Source of the DNA: Asaia bogorensis_B | GTDB lineage: Bacteria > Pseudomonadota > Alphaproteobacteria > Acetobacterales > Acetobacteraceae | Length of the DNA stretch: 64,000 nt | Direction: 5' to 3' (one strand) | Assembly (NCBI RefSeq): GCF_900465315.1 | Contig: NZ_UBIX01000013.1 | Shown: piece after piece, positions 1-9,694 of the stretch | Numbering within the stretch: position 1 is the stretch's first letter | Layout: the number at the start of each line of letters is the position of its first letter | The notes under the pieces: generated by a model | Database searches by the model: none | Told to the model about the DNA's origin: nothing | The model's input: the letters and a program-made list of their open reading frames with translations, nothing else | Translations under genes and position numbers: made by a program

Positions 1-261
1 GTCTTGGGGGGGGGCGTCAGAAATTATACATAGAGGACTACTTCACTCCTCATTCTGCCTCGGAAGCGCGATGAAATCGAGTCCCGTTTATCACTTGGGG
101 GCGATCGAGGTCGCCGTTAAGCCAGCGATCAGGCAAGCTGAAAGGTCCCGAGCGTTAAGGGCATATTATCATTCATCCTTTAAGCAACGGGTCCTGTCAC
201 CCGTGCTGCGAGGAGCGTTGCTGCGTTGCCAAGAGATAGCAGCCCGATCGAAGAGTCTGGG

Positions 262-1368
262 GTGGCGGTGCATGATACCGCCTTTCTCTCGGATGTCGCT
301 CTCAGGGGATGCGCGCTGACGGTGCCGTCGAGCGTTGGGGCAACCGTTGAAGAAGTCGGGCTGACCACTTTCCTGTTGTCAGACCTCAATATGACGGAGG
401 CAGACAGAACAGGTGTCAGGGTATCGAGCGTCGCTTTGTCGAGCATCATCCTGCCTGGTCTGACACAGATCGATCTCTCCCATCCGACCGGGACACCGGT
501 AAGTCCCGTGACGATTGATCTTCCCGGATCAGGCGCTTGTCAGCCGGATGCGACGTCCGAAGGCAGGATGGGAGTGCGGTCTCGGCGCTATTGCCGTCAG
601 TCAGGACGTTATGAACAGGTCACGGGGGCGCCCGATCTGCGCTGGACCGGTCGGTATGGCCGCGTGAGTGATCATATCACGCTTATTGGCTGGGATGTGG
701 CCCCGTCTGGATCGCAGGCGATCTATCGCAAGCCAAACGATCAAAGGATATGCCCCAGAGCTGATATTGCCATGCTGGGTGAGCTTTGCCGTCGCATGGC
801 ACCTGTCGGAGGGCATTACCGGGCGAGCCTCACGCTCACGGATCCTGCATCGCCGGATGCGCGCTTTGTGCAGGCCATGCAGGAAGTATTTGTCGAGACC
901 GGCTTTCGGCCGGAGGCTCTGCGCCTGGTTCTTGATGAACGCAGATTTTCGCTCGCCGGGCGTGATGAGGCGCTTTGCCTGGGAGAACTGGTCGATCGGG
1001 GAGTCGAGTTGTGGGTTGGGCGTTTCGGTCAGGGTATATCGAGCCTTGCCCTGCTGCGTGAGAAGGCGAATACAGGGTTGATCACCGGGGTCAGCCTTGA
1101 AGCAGGATTGGTCTCTGCGCCATCAGGACTCTGGCGTCTGGCCCAGCAGGGAGAAAGGCACAGCGAGGAACGTCTCGACCCGATTGCATCCAAGTTCTTT
1201 TCCGCAACATGCGGCGCTCTGCAGGCTCTTGGAATCCGGACGCATTTCGCCCACATCTCCAGCTCCACACATTATGGTTTTGCCCTCGCTGCAGGGTTTG
1301 ACGAGATGAGTGGCCTTTGTCCGGAGCTGGAAGGCATTGCGATGGAGGCAAAGCCGCCTTGCGCCTGA
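262..1368 (+). CDS. Degenerate EAL-domain protein, probably catalytically inactive
   Basis: The C-terminal 220 or so residues follow the outline of an EAL (c-di-GMP phosphodiesterase) domain: a VELWVGRFGQGISSLALL segment where active enzymes have the DDFGTG loop, and LGIRTHFAHISSS where they have the AEGVET loop. The signature acidic residues are replaced (WDVA instead of an EAL-like motif, GRFG instead of DDFG, AHIS instead of AEGV), so metal binding and hydrolysis are unlikely; a binding or scaffold role is inferred. The N-terminal 100 residues are unrecognised, with a weak five-residue periodicity. The frame is open from 184 without an early ATG. GTG at 262 has AAGAG six bases upstream; ATG 391 and ATG 568 are alternatives. 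Nothing convincing lies in bases 1-261. Confidence 0.6.
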   Translation: MAVHDTAFLSDVALRGCALTVPSSVGATVEEVGLTTFLLSDLNMTEADRTGVRVSSVALSSIILPGLTQIDLSHPTGTPVSPVTIDLPGSGACQPDATSEGRMGVRSRRYCRQSGRYEQVTGAPDLRWTGRYGRVSDHITLIGWDVAPSGSQAIYRKPNDQRICPRADIAMLGELCRRMAPVGGHYRASLTLTDPASPDARFVQAMQEVFVETGFRPEALRLVLDERRFSLAGRDEALCLGELVDRGVELWVGRFGQGISSLALLREKANTGLITGVSLEAGLVSAPSGLWRLAQQGERHSEERLDPIASKFFSATCGALQALGIRTHFAHISSSTHYGFALAAGFDEMSGLCPELEGIAMEAKPPCA

Positions 1369-1513
1369 AGCAGGGCTGGACGAAACGGCCCGTATGCGAC
1401 AGGTTCCGCCGGCGTCTCCCATCGCGCGGGTGCGCACCCATAACGTGAGTTTAACTTGCCCTGCAACGCGGTTAGCTGTTCTGCGCTATGGTCAGACAAG
1501 AGGGAATAACGAG

Positions 1514-2734
1514 ATGGCGCAAGTGGATACAGTCTACGACAAGTATTTCCAGACAGCTCTGGACGGCCTCAAGGCCGATGGCAGCTACCGGCATTTCGCC
1601 GAGCTCGAGCGTCATGCCGGACAGTTTCCCCACGCTTACCATCATGGTCTGAAGCGCGATATCACCGTCTGGTGCTCGAATGACTATCTCGGCATGGGCC
1701 AGCATCCGGATGTGCTCAAGGCGATGCATGAGAGCCTGGCCCGCAGCGGTGCCGGTGCAGGTGGCACCCGGAACATCTCTGGCACCAATCACGAGCATGT
1801 TGCGCTTGAAAAGGAGCTTGCAGCCCTGCACGGCAAGGAAGCAGCGCTGCTGTTCAATTCGGGTTACCTTTCCAACTGGGCGACACTTGGCACGATCGCA
1901 GCGCGCCTCAAGGGCTGCGTCGTGCTCTCTGACGCTGCCAATCATGCCTCAATGATCGAGGGCATACGTCACTCACGCGCCGAAAAGATGATTTTCCGTC
2001 ATAACGACGTTGAGGATCTTGAGGCAAAGCTCAAGGCGATCCCGCTCGACACACCCAAGATTGTCGCCTTTGAATCGGTCTATTCGATGGATGGCGATAT
2101 TGCCCCGATCGAGGCCATCTGTGACCTTGCCGATCGCTACAACGCCCTGACCTATCTGGATGAGGTTCACGCTGTTGGCCTTTATGGGCATCAAGGCGGT
2201 GGCGTCGCCGAGGAACGCGGTCTGGCACATCGTCTCTCGGTCATCGAGGGGACCTTGGGGAAGGGCTTTGGCGTGGTCGGTGGCTACATCACCGGTAGTG
2301 CTGCACTGTGCGATTTTGTGCGCTCTTTCGCGTCGGGCTTCATTTTCTCGACGGCACTCCCCCCGATGGTGGCAGCAGGGGCACTGGCAAGCATCCGTCA
2401 TCTGCGCAACAGCCAGAGCGAGCGGGCGGCGCATCGTCAGGCCGTGGCATGGCTGCGCGAAAGCCTCGACCGTGCCGGTATCCCCCATCTGGACAACCCG
2501 TCGCATATTGTGCCGGTCATGGTAGGCGATGCGACGCGGTGCCGTGCGCTTTCTGACGCTCTGCTTCAACGCTTTGGTCATTACATCCAGCCGATCAACT
2601 ACCCGACCGTCCCGCGGGGCACCGAGCGCCTGCGCATCACGCCGGGGCCCCTGCACACCAAGGAAGATATCGACTCCCTCGTCAGTGCGCTGGCCGCATT
2701 GTGGCGCGAGCATCGTCTGGCCAACGCCGCCTGA
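1514..2734 (+). CDS. hemA: 5-aminolevulinate synthase
   Basis: Condenses glycine with succinyl-CoA to 5-aminolevulinate, the first step of heme synthesis by the C4 (Shemin) route typical of Alphaproteobacteria; PLP-dependent and cytosolic. The 406-residue protein has the usual family length. Visible are the N-terminal CSNDYLGMGQHP motif, GTRNISGTN, the LDEVHAVGLYG segment around the PLP-contacting Asp, and EGTLGKGFG with the likely Schiff-base lysine at K250. ATG 1514 matches the family N-terminus and has a purine-rich AGAGGG upstream. It appears monocistronic and is followed by a strong hairpin. Confidence 0.96.
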   Translation: MAQVDTVYDKYFQTALDGLKADGSYRHFAELERHAGQFPHAYHHGLKRDITVWCSNDYLGMGQHPDVLKAMHESLARSGAGAGGTRNISGTNHEHVALEKELAALHGKEAALLFNSGYLSNWATLGTIAARLKGCVVLSDAANHASMIEGIRHSRAEKMIFRHNDVEDLEAKLKAIPLDTPKIVAFESVYSMDGDIAPIEAICDLADRYNALTYLDEVHAVGLYGHQGGGVAEERGLAHRLSVIEGTLGKGFGVVGGYITGSAALCDFVRSFASGFIFSTALPPMVAAGALASIRHLRNSQSERAAHRQAVAWLRESLDRAGIPHLDNPSHIVPVMVGDATRCRALSDALLQRFGHYIQPINYPTVPRGTERLRITPGPLHTKEDIDSLVSALAALWREHRLANAA

Positions 2735-2749
2735 GAGAGGCAACGCATC

Positions 2750-2787
2750 CCCGCAACAACCCTGAAACGTTTCGGGGTTGTTGCGGG
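2750..2787 (+). terminator. Strong hairpin terminator after hemA
   Basis: A perfect 13-bp inverted repeat, CCCGCAACAACCC at 2750-2762 and GGGTTGTTGCGGG at 2775-2787, with a GAAAC/GTTTC pair extending the stem into the loop. It begins 15 bases after the hemA stop. No U-run follows, so it may be a poor intrinsic terminator or act mainly as a 3' stabiliser. Confidence 0.65.
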
Positions 2788-3015
2788 CAATTGATACGAT
2801 ACGCCGTATTCTGCGGCCCGGCCTGCTACCGGAAACTCATGCCTCACACTCCGTGGCAAGCGCGAGGTCGATGACCCCACTGCAACGAGCGATATCCGGG
2901 CGCGTGTTTCACCCGTCAGGTGATTTATTGCCTGATCCGCCATTGTTCGGATCCGTCGGGACGGTATAGGCAGGTCACTCATTACCGAACTTCTGTTTCC
3001 GCAAGGATATGCCTG

Positions 3016-5703
3016 ATGTTGTCCCTTTCGCGAGCGCCCAATCCGGGTGCCACGGTCCTGACACTCGAAACCAGGTATTCTGTGCGACGGCCTTTTTCAT
3101 GGTGTCTGCTGATCTGTCTCCTGGTTGGCAGTTTGTGCCTGCAATCAGGGAGCGCGCGCGCCCAGACACAAGCCGCTGCGGTAGTGCCCGATGCGCCGCG
3201 CATCACAGCCGATCAGGCGCGGCAACTCGCCTCGGTGCTCAATAACGATGCCAAGCGCCGCGAATTCCTGACGACACTGCAAAATCTCAGTCAGGCTCAG
3301 CAGGCGGCCAACCCGGCCAACACAACTGAGAAAACCGGTCCAAAGCTCAAACCCGACGGGCTGGGGGCAGAACTGCTTGGTAGTGCCTCCGACTGGACCC
3401 ATACTGCCAGTGTTCAGGCGCATAGTCTGCTGCGCACAGTCGTGGATGTGCGCGCCATAGGGCCGTGGTGGCGCCATATGCGTAACGATCCGGCGGATCG
3501 TCAGGAGTCGCTCAAACTGCTGCTCCGCGCCCTGATTCTGGCTGCCGTAAGCACCTGTCTCTTCTATGCGTTGCGGCTTCTGTTACGAGGGGTGCGCAAC
3601 CGCGTTGAGGCGCTGGCTCGCATCAAGGGGCGTTCTGCGCTGGCGCGTGAAATCGATGATCGTCAGGCCGCAGAGGAGGCAGCTGACGAGGCTGCTCGGG
3701 GAGACGCTGAGAGGAAGGCGGGCGACGGAAGCTCCACCGCTGACCAGACCACTCTTTCCGACAATGCGCCGCCTTTGGCGCAGGATCGCGGCGATGCCTA
3801 TCAGCAATCCGCTGACGAGGCCTCGCCCCCTGAACAGGAGCGCCCGACCGTTCAGACGGAAGGCCCCTCCGGTGACGCGGCGCCCACCCCCGACACGCAG
3901 GATCGAGAGCGTCTGTCGCGTTTGCGGCATCAAGGCGCACTTGCCCGACTGACGCTTGTTCTCAAGCGGCTTCCTTACAGCTTCCTCTGCCTGTTGCTTG
4001 ACTGTCTGCCGGTGCTGGTTGTGCCGTTCATTGCCTTGCTGATCGTCATTGCCGATCCTGCGGCTGACGAGTTCACAACGGCCTTGCTGCGTGCGCTGAG
4101 CCTGACGGCCCTGGTGGCTGGAGGGCTGATCATTGCCATACGCACCATTCTTGCGCCCCAGCGCCCCTGGCTGCGTCTTGCCCTGCTCTCCGATTCTGCG
4201 GCGAGCTTCCTCTTCGACTGGCTACGCCTGCTGATCCTCACCACAGGTATTTCTGCCGCCGCCCTTGAGACACTCGATGATTGCGGCTTGCCCGACAGGG
4301 TGATCGAGGCACTGCTCAAGATCCTGACGCTCGTTCTGCATCTGATGGTGGCGGTCATGATCATCCGCAGCCGCCCCAGGGTCATGCGTTTTTGCGAGCG
4401 CAGGGAACGGCGTGGTTTTGGCGTTAGCATGTTGCATCTTTTCGGTCGCACCTGGTGGGTGGTCGCGCTCTTCTTCGACATGGGGCTCTGGCTTGTCTGG
4501 GCGGCGGAAATCCATCACGGTTATGCGGCAATCTGGAAGCTTTTTCTGCGCAGTGCTGTGGCGCTGGTGGTCATGCGCTGCGTCAGCATCGTGCTGTACG
4601 GGCTGCTGGAACGCGTGTTCCGCTCGGCTCCAGGCTGGGTCACGCTGAGCGAGGATGCACAGACGCGCTTCAGCCGCTATTACGCCCCGGCACAGCGGGT
4701 CACGTCTGTCATCATCATTGCGCTGACCGTTCTTGCTCTGGCCAGTGCTTGGGGCGCGCCCATCAAGGTCCTGTTTGGTGCCGGGGGGCTTGGCTATCGT
4801 CTGGCCTCGTCATCCATGACAGTGCTCATCGCCTGCCTGCTCGGGGTTGTGGTCTGGGAGGCGAGCAACATCATGCTCGAGCGTTATGCCCGCAAGGTGG
4901 GCGGGCTTGATGACGGTGCGGCCAGGGTGGCCCGTGTGCGCACATTGCAGCCCATGATCCGTATCGTCCTCATGGTCATTCTGGTGGCCGTCATCGGGCT
5001 GACCGTGCTGAGCGAGATCGGCGTGAATGTCGCCCCGCTTCTGGCAGGGGCCTCGATTTTTGGCGTCGCGCTGGGTTTTGGCTCGCAAAAGCTCGTGCAG
5101 GATTTCATCAACGGGATTTTCCTGCTCATGGAAAATGCCCTGACGGTAGGCGATGCTGTCACGCTCAACGGTACCTATGGCGTGGTCGAGCATCTCTCGC
5201 TGCGCACGGTTCATGTGCGTGCCAATGATGGCTCCATGAACATCTTTCCGTTCAGCTCGCTTGGTCAGATCATCAATTACAACCGCGATTTTGCCCGCGC
5301 CATTATCGTGGCCGAGGTCGGGTATGAGACGGATACCGATGAGGTCGTGCAGGTCATCAACGATATCACGGCCGAGATGCGGGCCGATGAGAATTTCAAG
5401 GCCCTGATCATCGACGATTTCCAGATGTGGGGTGTGGACGCGCTCAATCAGACCTCTGTCACGGTGCGCGGTACGTTGCCGACAATCACCTCCGGGCGCT
5501 GGCCTGTGCAGCGTGAATTCTATCGCCGCCTGAAAAAGACGTTCGAGGCGCGTCATATCCATCTCCCTTATCCAACGCGCTATGTGGAGGTTACGGGGCT
5601 GGCCGGCATGGGAGGCAGCGACGGACCAGAGGGTGACAGGCGATCAGGCGAAGATGGTGCCACATCGCGAGAGGGACGCGTCCCATCCTCCCGACCCGAA
5701 TGA
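3016..5703 (+). CDS. MscS-family mechanosensitive channel, large form
   Basis: Predicted inner-membrane osmotic safety valve. The 895-residue protein starts with a signal-like hydrophobic stretch (residues about 20-45, ending SGSARAQ). A periplasmic helical segment, a first membrane helix near 175-195, and a charged Glu/Asp-rich linker (about 210-300) follow, then many more membrane helices. The MscS core is near residues 650-760: a pore-lining helix with LLAGASIFGVALGFGSQKL, then VGDAVTLNGTYGVVEHLSLRT of the beta domain. Its size and helix number suggest the YbiO/KefA-like multi-helix group rather than the 286-residue MscS. ATG 3016 has AAGGA eight bases upstream; the frame also opens at GTG 2920 without support. 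Confidence 0.88.
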   Translation: MLSLSRAPNPGATVLTLETRYSVRRPFSWCLLICLLVGSLCLQSGSARAQTQAAAVVPDAPRITADQARQLASVLNNDAKRREFLTTLQNLSQAQQAANPANTTEKTGPKLKPDGLGAELLGSASDWTHTASVQAHSLLRTVVDVRAIGPWWRHMRNDPADRQESLKLLLRALILAAVSTCLFYALRLLLRGVRNRVEALARIKGRSALAREIDDRQAAEEAADEAARGDAERKAGDGSSTADQTTLSDNAPPLAQDRGDAYQQSADEASPPEQERPTVQTEGPSGDAAPTPDTQDRERLSRLRHQGALARLTLVLKRLPYSFLCLLLDCLPVLVVPFIALLIVIADPAADEFTTALLRALSLTALVAGGLIIAIRTILAPQRPWLRLALLSDSAASFLFDWLRLLILTTGISAAALETLDDCGLPDRVIEALLKILTLVLHLMVAVMIIRSRPRVMRFCERRERRGFGVSMLHLFGRTWWVVALFFDMGLWLVWAAEIHHGYAAIWKLFLRSAVALVVMRCVSIVLYGLLERVFRSAPGWVTLSEDAQTRFSRYYAPAQRVTSVIIIALTVLALASAWGAPIKVLFGAGGLGYRLASSSMTVLIACLLGVVVWEASNIMLERYARKVGGLDDGAARVARVRTLQPMIRIVLMVILVAVIGLTVLSEIGVNVAPLLAGASIFGVALGFGSQKLVQDFINGIFLLMENALTVGDAVTLNGTYGVVEHLSLRTVHVRANDGSMNIFPFSSLGQIINYNRDFARAIIVAEVGYETDTDEVVQVINDITAEMRADENFKALIIDDFQMWGVDALNQTSVTVRGTLPTITSGRWPVQREFYRRLKKTFEARHIHLPYPTRYVEVTGLAGMGGSDGPEGDRRSGEDGATSREGRVPSSRPE

Positions 5704-5813
5704 CGGGTTGCGGCCTCAGGGTTACTCGGCATCGCCTTGAGGTCGGGCGGCCCGTGTCACATGACGGACGCCGAGACGTCACGCTGTAACGACGGGGCGG
5801 TGTGACGACGGAC

Positions 5814-5845
5814 GCGAAAGAGCCTCGCCGTAGGGGCTTTTTCGC
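5814..5845. terminator. Hairpin between convergent channel and kinase genes
   Basis: GCGAAAGAGCC at 5814-5824 pairs with GGCTTTTTCGC at 5835-5845, with one G-U position. The T/A-rich arms could serve the plus-strand channel gene and the minus-strand histidine kinase gene, which ends at 5911. Confidence 0.55.
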
Positions 5846-5910
5846 AGGGGCTCTGGCCGCTCCGCGCCGATTGGCCCGGAGGGTAAAACCGATCGGCTTC
5901 GTATGTGAGG

Positions 5911-8900
5911 CTAGCCGCGCCTGAGGGCGTTTCTCAGTTTCTCATCAAGCATGGCCGTGGTGAAGGGTTTGGGCAGGATATGGATTTTCTCATCCTGTCC
6001 ACTCCGGTCAAATATGGCCTGTTCCGCGTAGCCCGTGATGAACAGCACCGAGAGTGATGGCCGCAGCACAAGCGCCGCATCGGCAAGTTGCCGCCCATTC
6101 AGACCACCCGGCAGGCCGACATCGGTAATCAGCACATCATACAGGCGTTCCCGGTCATTGAGCAGGGCGAGGGCTGCCGTGCCGTCGCTTGCTTCCTGAA
6201 CAATGGCGCCCCAGTCTTCGAGCGTTTCACGAACGGTAAAGCGCAGCGTCTCCTCATCATCGACCAGCAGGACGCGCAGGTTACGCAGGGCGTCGCCATC
6301 TGGCGAGAGGTCAGGCGCGACGACAGGCGAGGGCAGGGCGGCGGCATGGCTGGGGAGCCAGATATGCACCGAGGTTCCTGCGCCGGGGATCGAGGCAATG
6401 CTGACCCGTCCCCCCGATTGTCTGGCAAAGCCATAGATCATGCTCAGCCCCAGCCCGGTCCCCTTGCCCAGAGGCTTGGTGGTAAAGAAAGGATCGAAAG
6501 CGCGCGCCATGACATCGGCGCTCATGCCCACACCCGTATCTGTTACCGAAAGCACCTGATAGATACCGGGGCGCACCCCCCATTCTTCGGCCTGAAGGGC
6601 CCCGAGCGTGGCGCGTGACGTGGCAATCGTCAGATGCCCGCCTTCGGGCATGGCATCACGGGCGTTGATCGACAGATTGAGCAACGCATTTTCAAGCTGG
6701 TTGGTATCGACCAGGGCAGGCCCAATGGTTTCGTCCAGGCAGAGTTCGAGCACGACAGCCGGCCCGACCGTGCCGGCAATAAGGTCCTGAAGCCCAAGGA
6801 TGAGAATATTGATGTCAGCGGGTTGCGGGTCGAGTGTCTGACGGCGCGAGAAGGCCAGAAGGCGATGCGTAAGGGCGGCGGCGCGATCCGTGGCACCCTG
6901 CGCTGCCGTGATGTAACGGTCCAGCCCCTCTGTACGCCCCTGGGCGATACGACGCGTCAGAAGCGAGAGTGCGCCCCCGATCCCGGCCAGGATATTATTG
7001 AAATCATGGGCGAGGCCGCCTGTCAGCTGGCCGACCGCTTCCATCTTCTGCGACTGGCGAAGCTGATCCTCCAGAGCGATGCGATCGGTCACGTCACGTC
7101 CGATCAGATAGATGTCTTCTCCCTCTGTCGAGCCGGACCAGTTGAATGTGTGCCATTCCCCGTCCTGATGCAGAAATCGCAGATCAACGCCATGATCGAG
7201 CTTGCCCTCGCGCAGCAGGGCCAGGGCCTCGGTTGCGCGTGCCATATCGGCCGGATGCACCAGTTGCTCGGCCTTGCTGCCAATCCAGTCACGCGCCTTG
7301 TCACCAAAGCAGGTCTGCCAGCTCGGATTGAGGTAGCGCAGCCTGCCGTCACGATCGGTAAGGGCCAGCAGGTCGGCGCTGATCGCCCACAACCTGTCGC
7401 GTTCACGCGTACGGCGTAGCACCTGCTCTTCAAGGGTTTCGTTCATGCGGCGCAGGGCTTCCTGCGCGCGCATCTGGCGTATGGCGGCCCAGCTTCTGTC
7501 AGCAATCGTTCGGACGAAAGAGAGCGTGATGTCGTCCCAGCAATGGGCGTGGGCAAAATGGACGATGGCGACAGCCTGCAGAACACCGTTATCCATGATC
7601 GGCACATTGAGCAGGGCACAGATCTGGAGCGGTGCAAACTGCGCAGCCTGCGCAGCAGTCAGGGGATCAGTCCTGACATCATCAATGGCGACAACCTCAC
7701 CGGCCTTGAGCAGATCGATATAGGAGCCAAAGGACCGGAAGGCATAGAGCCCCGAAACGTCGGGGGTCTCAGGGTCCCGGCGCCAGCAATCTGTAACCTG
7801 CGCCAGTTCGCGCTCATGATCCACATCGGCAAAACCGGAACGGTCTGCCTCAATGGTCATGCCTAGTGTCCGCGCTGTGAGCGCCAGAATGTCAGCCTCA
7901 CTCGTCAACGCGCGCAGTTCGTCACCGAAAGTCACCAGCGCCTCACGCTTGAGCGTCTGGCGTTTGGGCGCGTCAATATCGAGCAGAATGCCGGGGAAAT
8001 GACTGATCTGACCGTTATGGTCATAGGTGCACGAGCCATTGGCCTCGATCCACCGGCTGGCACGCGAGCCGTCGTCGCATAGACGAAACTCGCAGCGGAA
8101 CGGCTTGCGCTCTTGCAATGCCGTGTCGAGCGCTGCCTGAAGAACCGGGCGATCTTCAGGGGTGATGCAATCCAGCAATTGCGTGAGCGCCACCCCCTCG
8201 GCAAGTCGGGCCGGGGAAAGACGGAGCGTCTCCGCCATGCGCAGATCGCCCGTCACAAGCTGACGTTTGGCGTCCCACAGCCACATGCCGATGATGGTGC
8301 CGGCCGCAAGTGCAAGCTCAAGGCGCTCGTGCTCCTGATTGGCCACCGTCATGTCACGCGAGACACCTAGGATACGCTCTGGCCTGCCCCCGGGGCCAAG
8401 TATGGGTGTCACCACGACATCCCACAGGCGTTTGCGCCCATCGGTCGTCTCGACATATTCCTGGAAATGGCTGGTAAGCCCGTCCCTGGCAGCGTCGATC
8501 GCGCTCAGCGAGAGCTTGCGCCCGCGCTCCTGCCACACATCGGGCCAGTAGACTCCCAGCATATCGGCAGGAGAGCAAAGACCAAGCACCAGAATAGCGC
8601 CGTGATTGACGAAGGTGATCTTGCCGTCGAGATCAAGGATCTTCACGCAGTCACTGGCGCTGACGAGCAGCGAATTGACGAAAGACTGGCTGGCGCGCAA
8701 CGCAGCCCTTTCATCCGGATCGATCGTGGTGTCGATGACCGTCCCGGTGCAGCCATCGGGATGGGGATGCACACTGATATGAACGGCTCTCGGCGGACCG
8801 TCCTTCTGTCGGAAGGCTACATCGCCTGTTTCAGCCCTCGTCAGCCATGCGACAGGGTCGGTTTCCGGCAGGATTTCAGCATTTTCATGGAAACAGGCCA

Positions 8901-9552
8901 GAAAAACCGGCCATTCGACGCCGAGACGTAGGGCTTCAGGGTCGAGGCCACAAAGAGACGCGAGATACGGATCGCCCGTCAGCAGACCATTCTTGGCATG
9001 CCAGAGCAGAAAGCCAAGCGTGGCCTCGCGTGAACCGTTCTCGCCGGGAGGGGGCACCGCAGCCCGTGTGACGACAGGCGTGAGTGGCTCATTATGCGAT
9101 GGTGCATCGAGGGTGCCGCCCCGGCCTGCCACAGCGAGGGCACGCGCATCCCTTTGGCTCATCGTGCCGAGAAGCGTAGCGTGGGCCTGAACGATGCGCT
9201 TTTCCTGCGGGGATAATGGGTTTTGCCGAGCGGCTGCTGCAATCAGCCCTGAGACTGGGGTACCGAAGGGAAAGAAGTCCCAGCCGGCAAACTCACCCTC
9301 TCCTGAGAAGGATGTTTCGCGGGTCCAGTCCTGTTCCGGCGTGCGTGAGAGGTCAGGAAATACCGGTATCGCGTCGCGGGTTTCAGCCCCGCCCTGTGCC
9401 GTTGCGACAAGATACGCATGACCGCTGCTGACAGCAATGAGTGCGAAAACGATGTCGGGGAAGGTTTCGCACAGGGGGTGCAGTGCCGGGTGTGTTGTGG
9501 TGGCGGGTGAGCCTGTCAGGTTATCCGGACCGGGACGCTCCCAAAGCAACAT
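5911..9552 (-). CDS. Multi-PAS/GAF hybrid histidine kinase with receiver domain
   Basis: A 1213-residue soluble sensor kinase with no obvious membrane segments. In order: a divergent N-terminal sensory region (about 1-140), three PAS-like units (about 170-530), a GAF-like domain (about 540-700), a fourth PAS preceded by a coiled segment (about 715-835), a HisKA dimerisation helix with phospho-accepting H849 in LAHDFNN, an HATPase with NLSINARDAMP and DTGVGMS, and a C-terminal receiver with D1144 in LITDVGLPGG and the conserved Lys in ILPKPF. The HDFNN-type H-box is common in alphaproteobacterial soluble kinases. No partner regulator is adjacent. It lies 142 bases downstream of gluconate 5-dehydrogenase on the same strand, so co-transcription is possible. 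Signal unknown. Confidence 0.9.
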   Translation of the reverse strand: MLLWERPGPDNLTGSPATTTHPALHPLCETFPDIVFALIAVSSGHAYLVATAQGGAETRDAIPVFPDLSRTPEQDWTRETSFSGEGEFAGWDFFPFGTPVSGLIAAAARQNPLSPQEKRIVQAHATLLGTMSQRDARALAVAGRGGTLDAPSHNEPLTPVVTRAAVPPPGENGSREATLGFLLWHAKNGLLTGDPYLASLCGLDPEALRLGVEWPVFLACFHENAEILPETDPVAWLTRAETGDVAFRQKDGPPRAVHISVHPHPDGCTGTVIDTTIDPDERAALRASQSFVNSLLVSASDCVKILDLDGKITFVNHGAILVLGLCSPADMLGVYWPDVWQERGRKLSLSAIDAARDGLTSHFQEYVETTDGRKRLWDVVVTPILGPGGRPERILGVSRDMTVANQEHERLELALAAGTIIGMWLWDAKRQLVTGDLRMAETLRLSPARLAEGVALTQLLDCITPEDRPVLQAALDTALQERKPFRCEFRLCDDGSRASRWIEANGSCTYDHNGQISHFPGILLDIDAPKRQTLKREALVTFGDELRALTSEADILALTARTLGMTIEADRSGFADVDHERELAQVTDCWRRDPETPDVSGLYAFRSFGSYIDLLKAGEVVAIDDVRTDPLTAAQAAQFAPLQICALLNVPIMDNGVLQAVAIVHFAHAHCWDDITLSFVRTIADRSWAAIRQMRAQEALRRMNETLEEQVLRRTRERDRLWAISADLLALTDRDGRLRYLNPSWQTCFGDKARDWIGSKAEQLVHPADMARATEALALLREGKLDHGVDLRFLHQDGEWHTFNWSGSTEGEDIYLIGRDVTDRIALEDQLRQSQKMEAVGQLTGGLAHDFNNILAGIGGALSLLTRRIAQGRTEGLDRYITAAQGATDRAAALTHRLLAFSRRQTLDPQPADINILILGLQDLIAGTVGPAVVLELCLDETIGPALVDTNQLENALLNLSINARDAMPEGGHLTIATSRATLGALQAEEWGVRPGIYQVLSVTDTGVGMSADVMARAFDPFFTTKPLGKGTGLGLSMIYGFARQSGGRVSIASIPGAGTSVHIWLPSHAAALPSPVVAPDLSPDGDALRNLRVLLVDDEETLRFTVRETLEDWGAIVQEASDGTAALALLNDRERLYDVLITDVGLPGGLNGRQLADAALVLRPSLSVLFITGYAEQAIFDRSGQDEKIHILPKPFTTAMLDEKLRNALRRG

Positions 9553-9694
9553 GTGATACGCCCCCGGATGTTCAGGCTGCCCCCGGGTTGCGAGGGCAGG
9601 ACAGGCGTCTCAGGCACCATACGATGAGCCCGCTTGATCCGGTTCAGTCATAGCCCCCTGAACGTGAAAGCGTAAATACAGAATCCGGGGCCGA

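Noticed and set aside
1..261. Short frame 71-319 at the left edge
   Set aside because: Overlaps the EAL-like gene in another frame and has no motif or composition support.
2778..3015. Short frames and a GTG-extended start of the MscS gene
   Set aside because: The extension lacks a ribosome site and a signal-like start; ATG 3016 has both.
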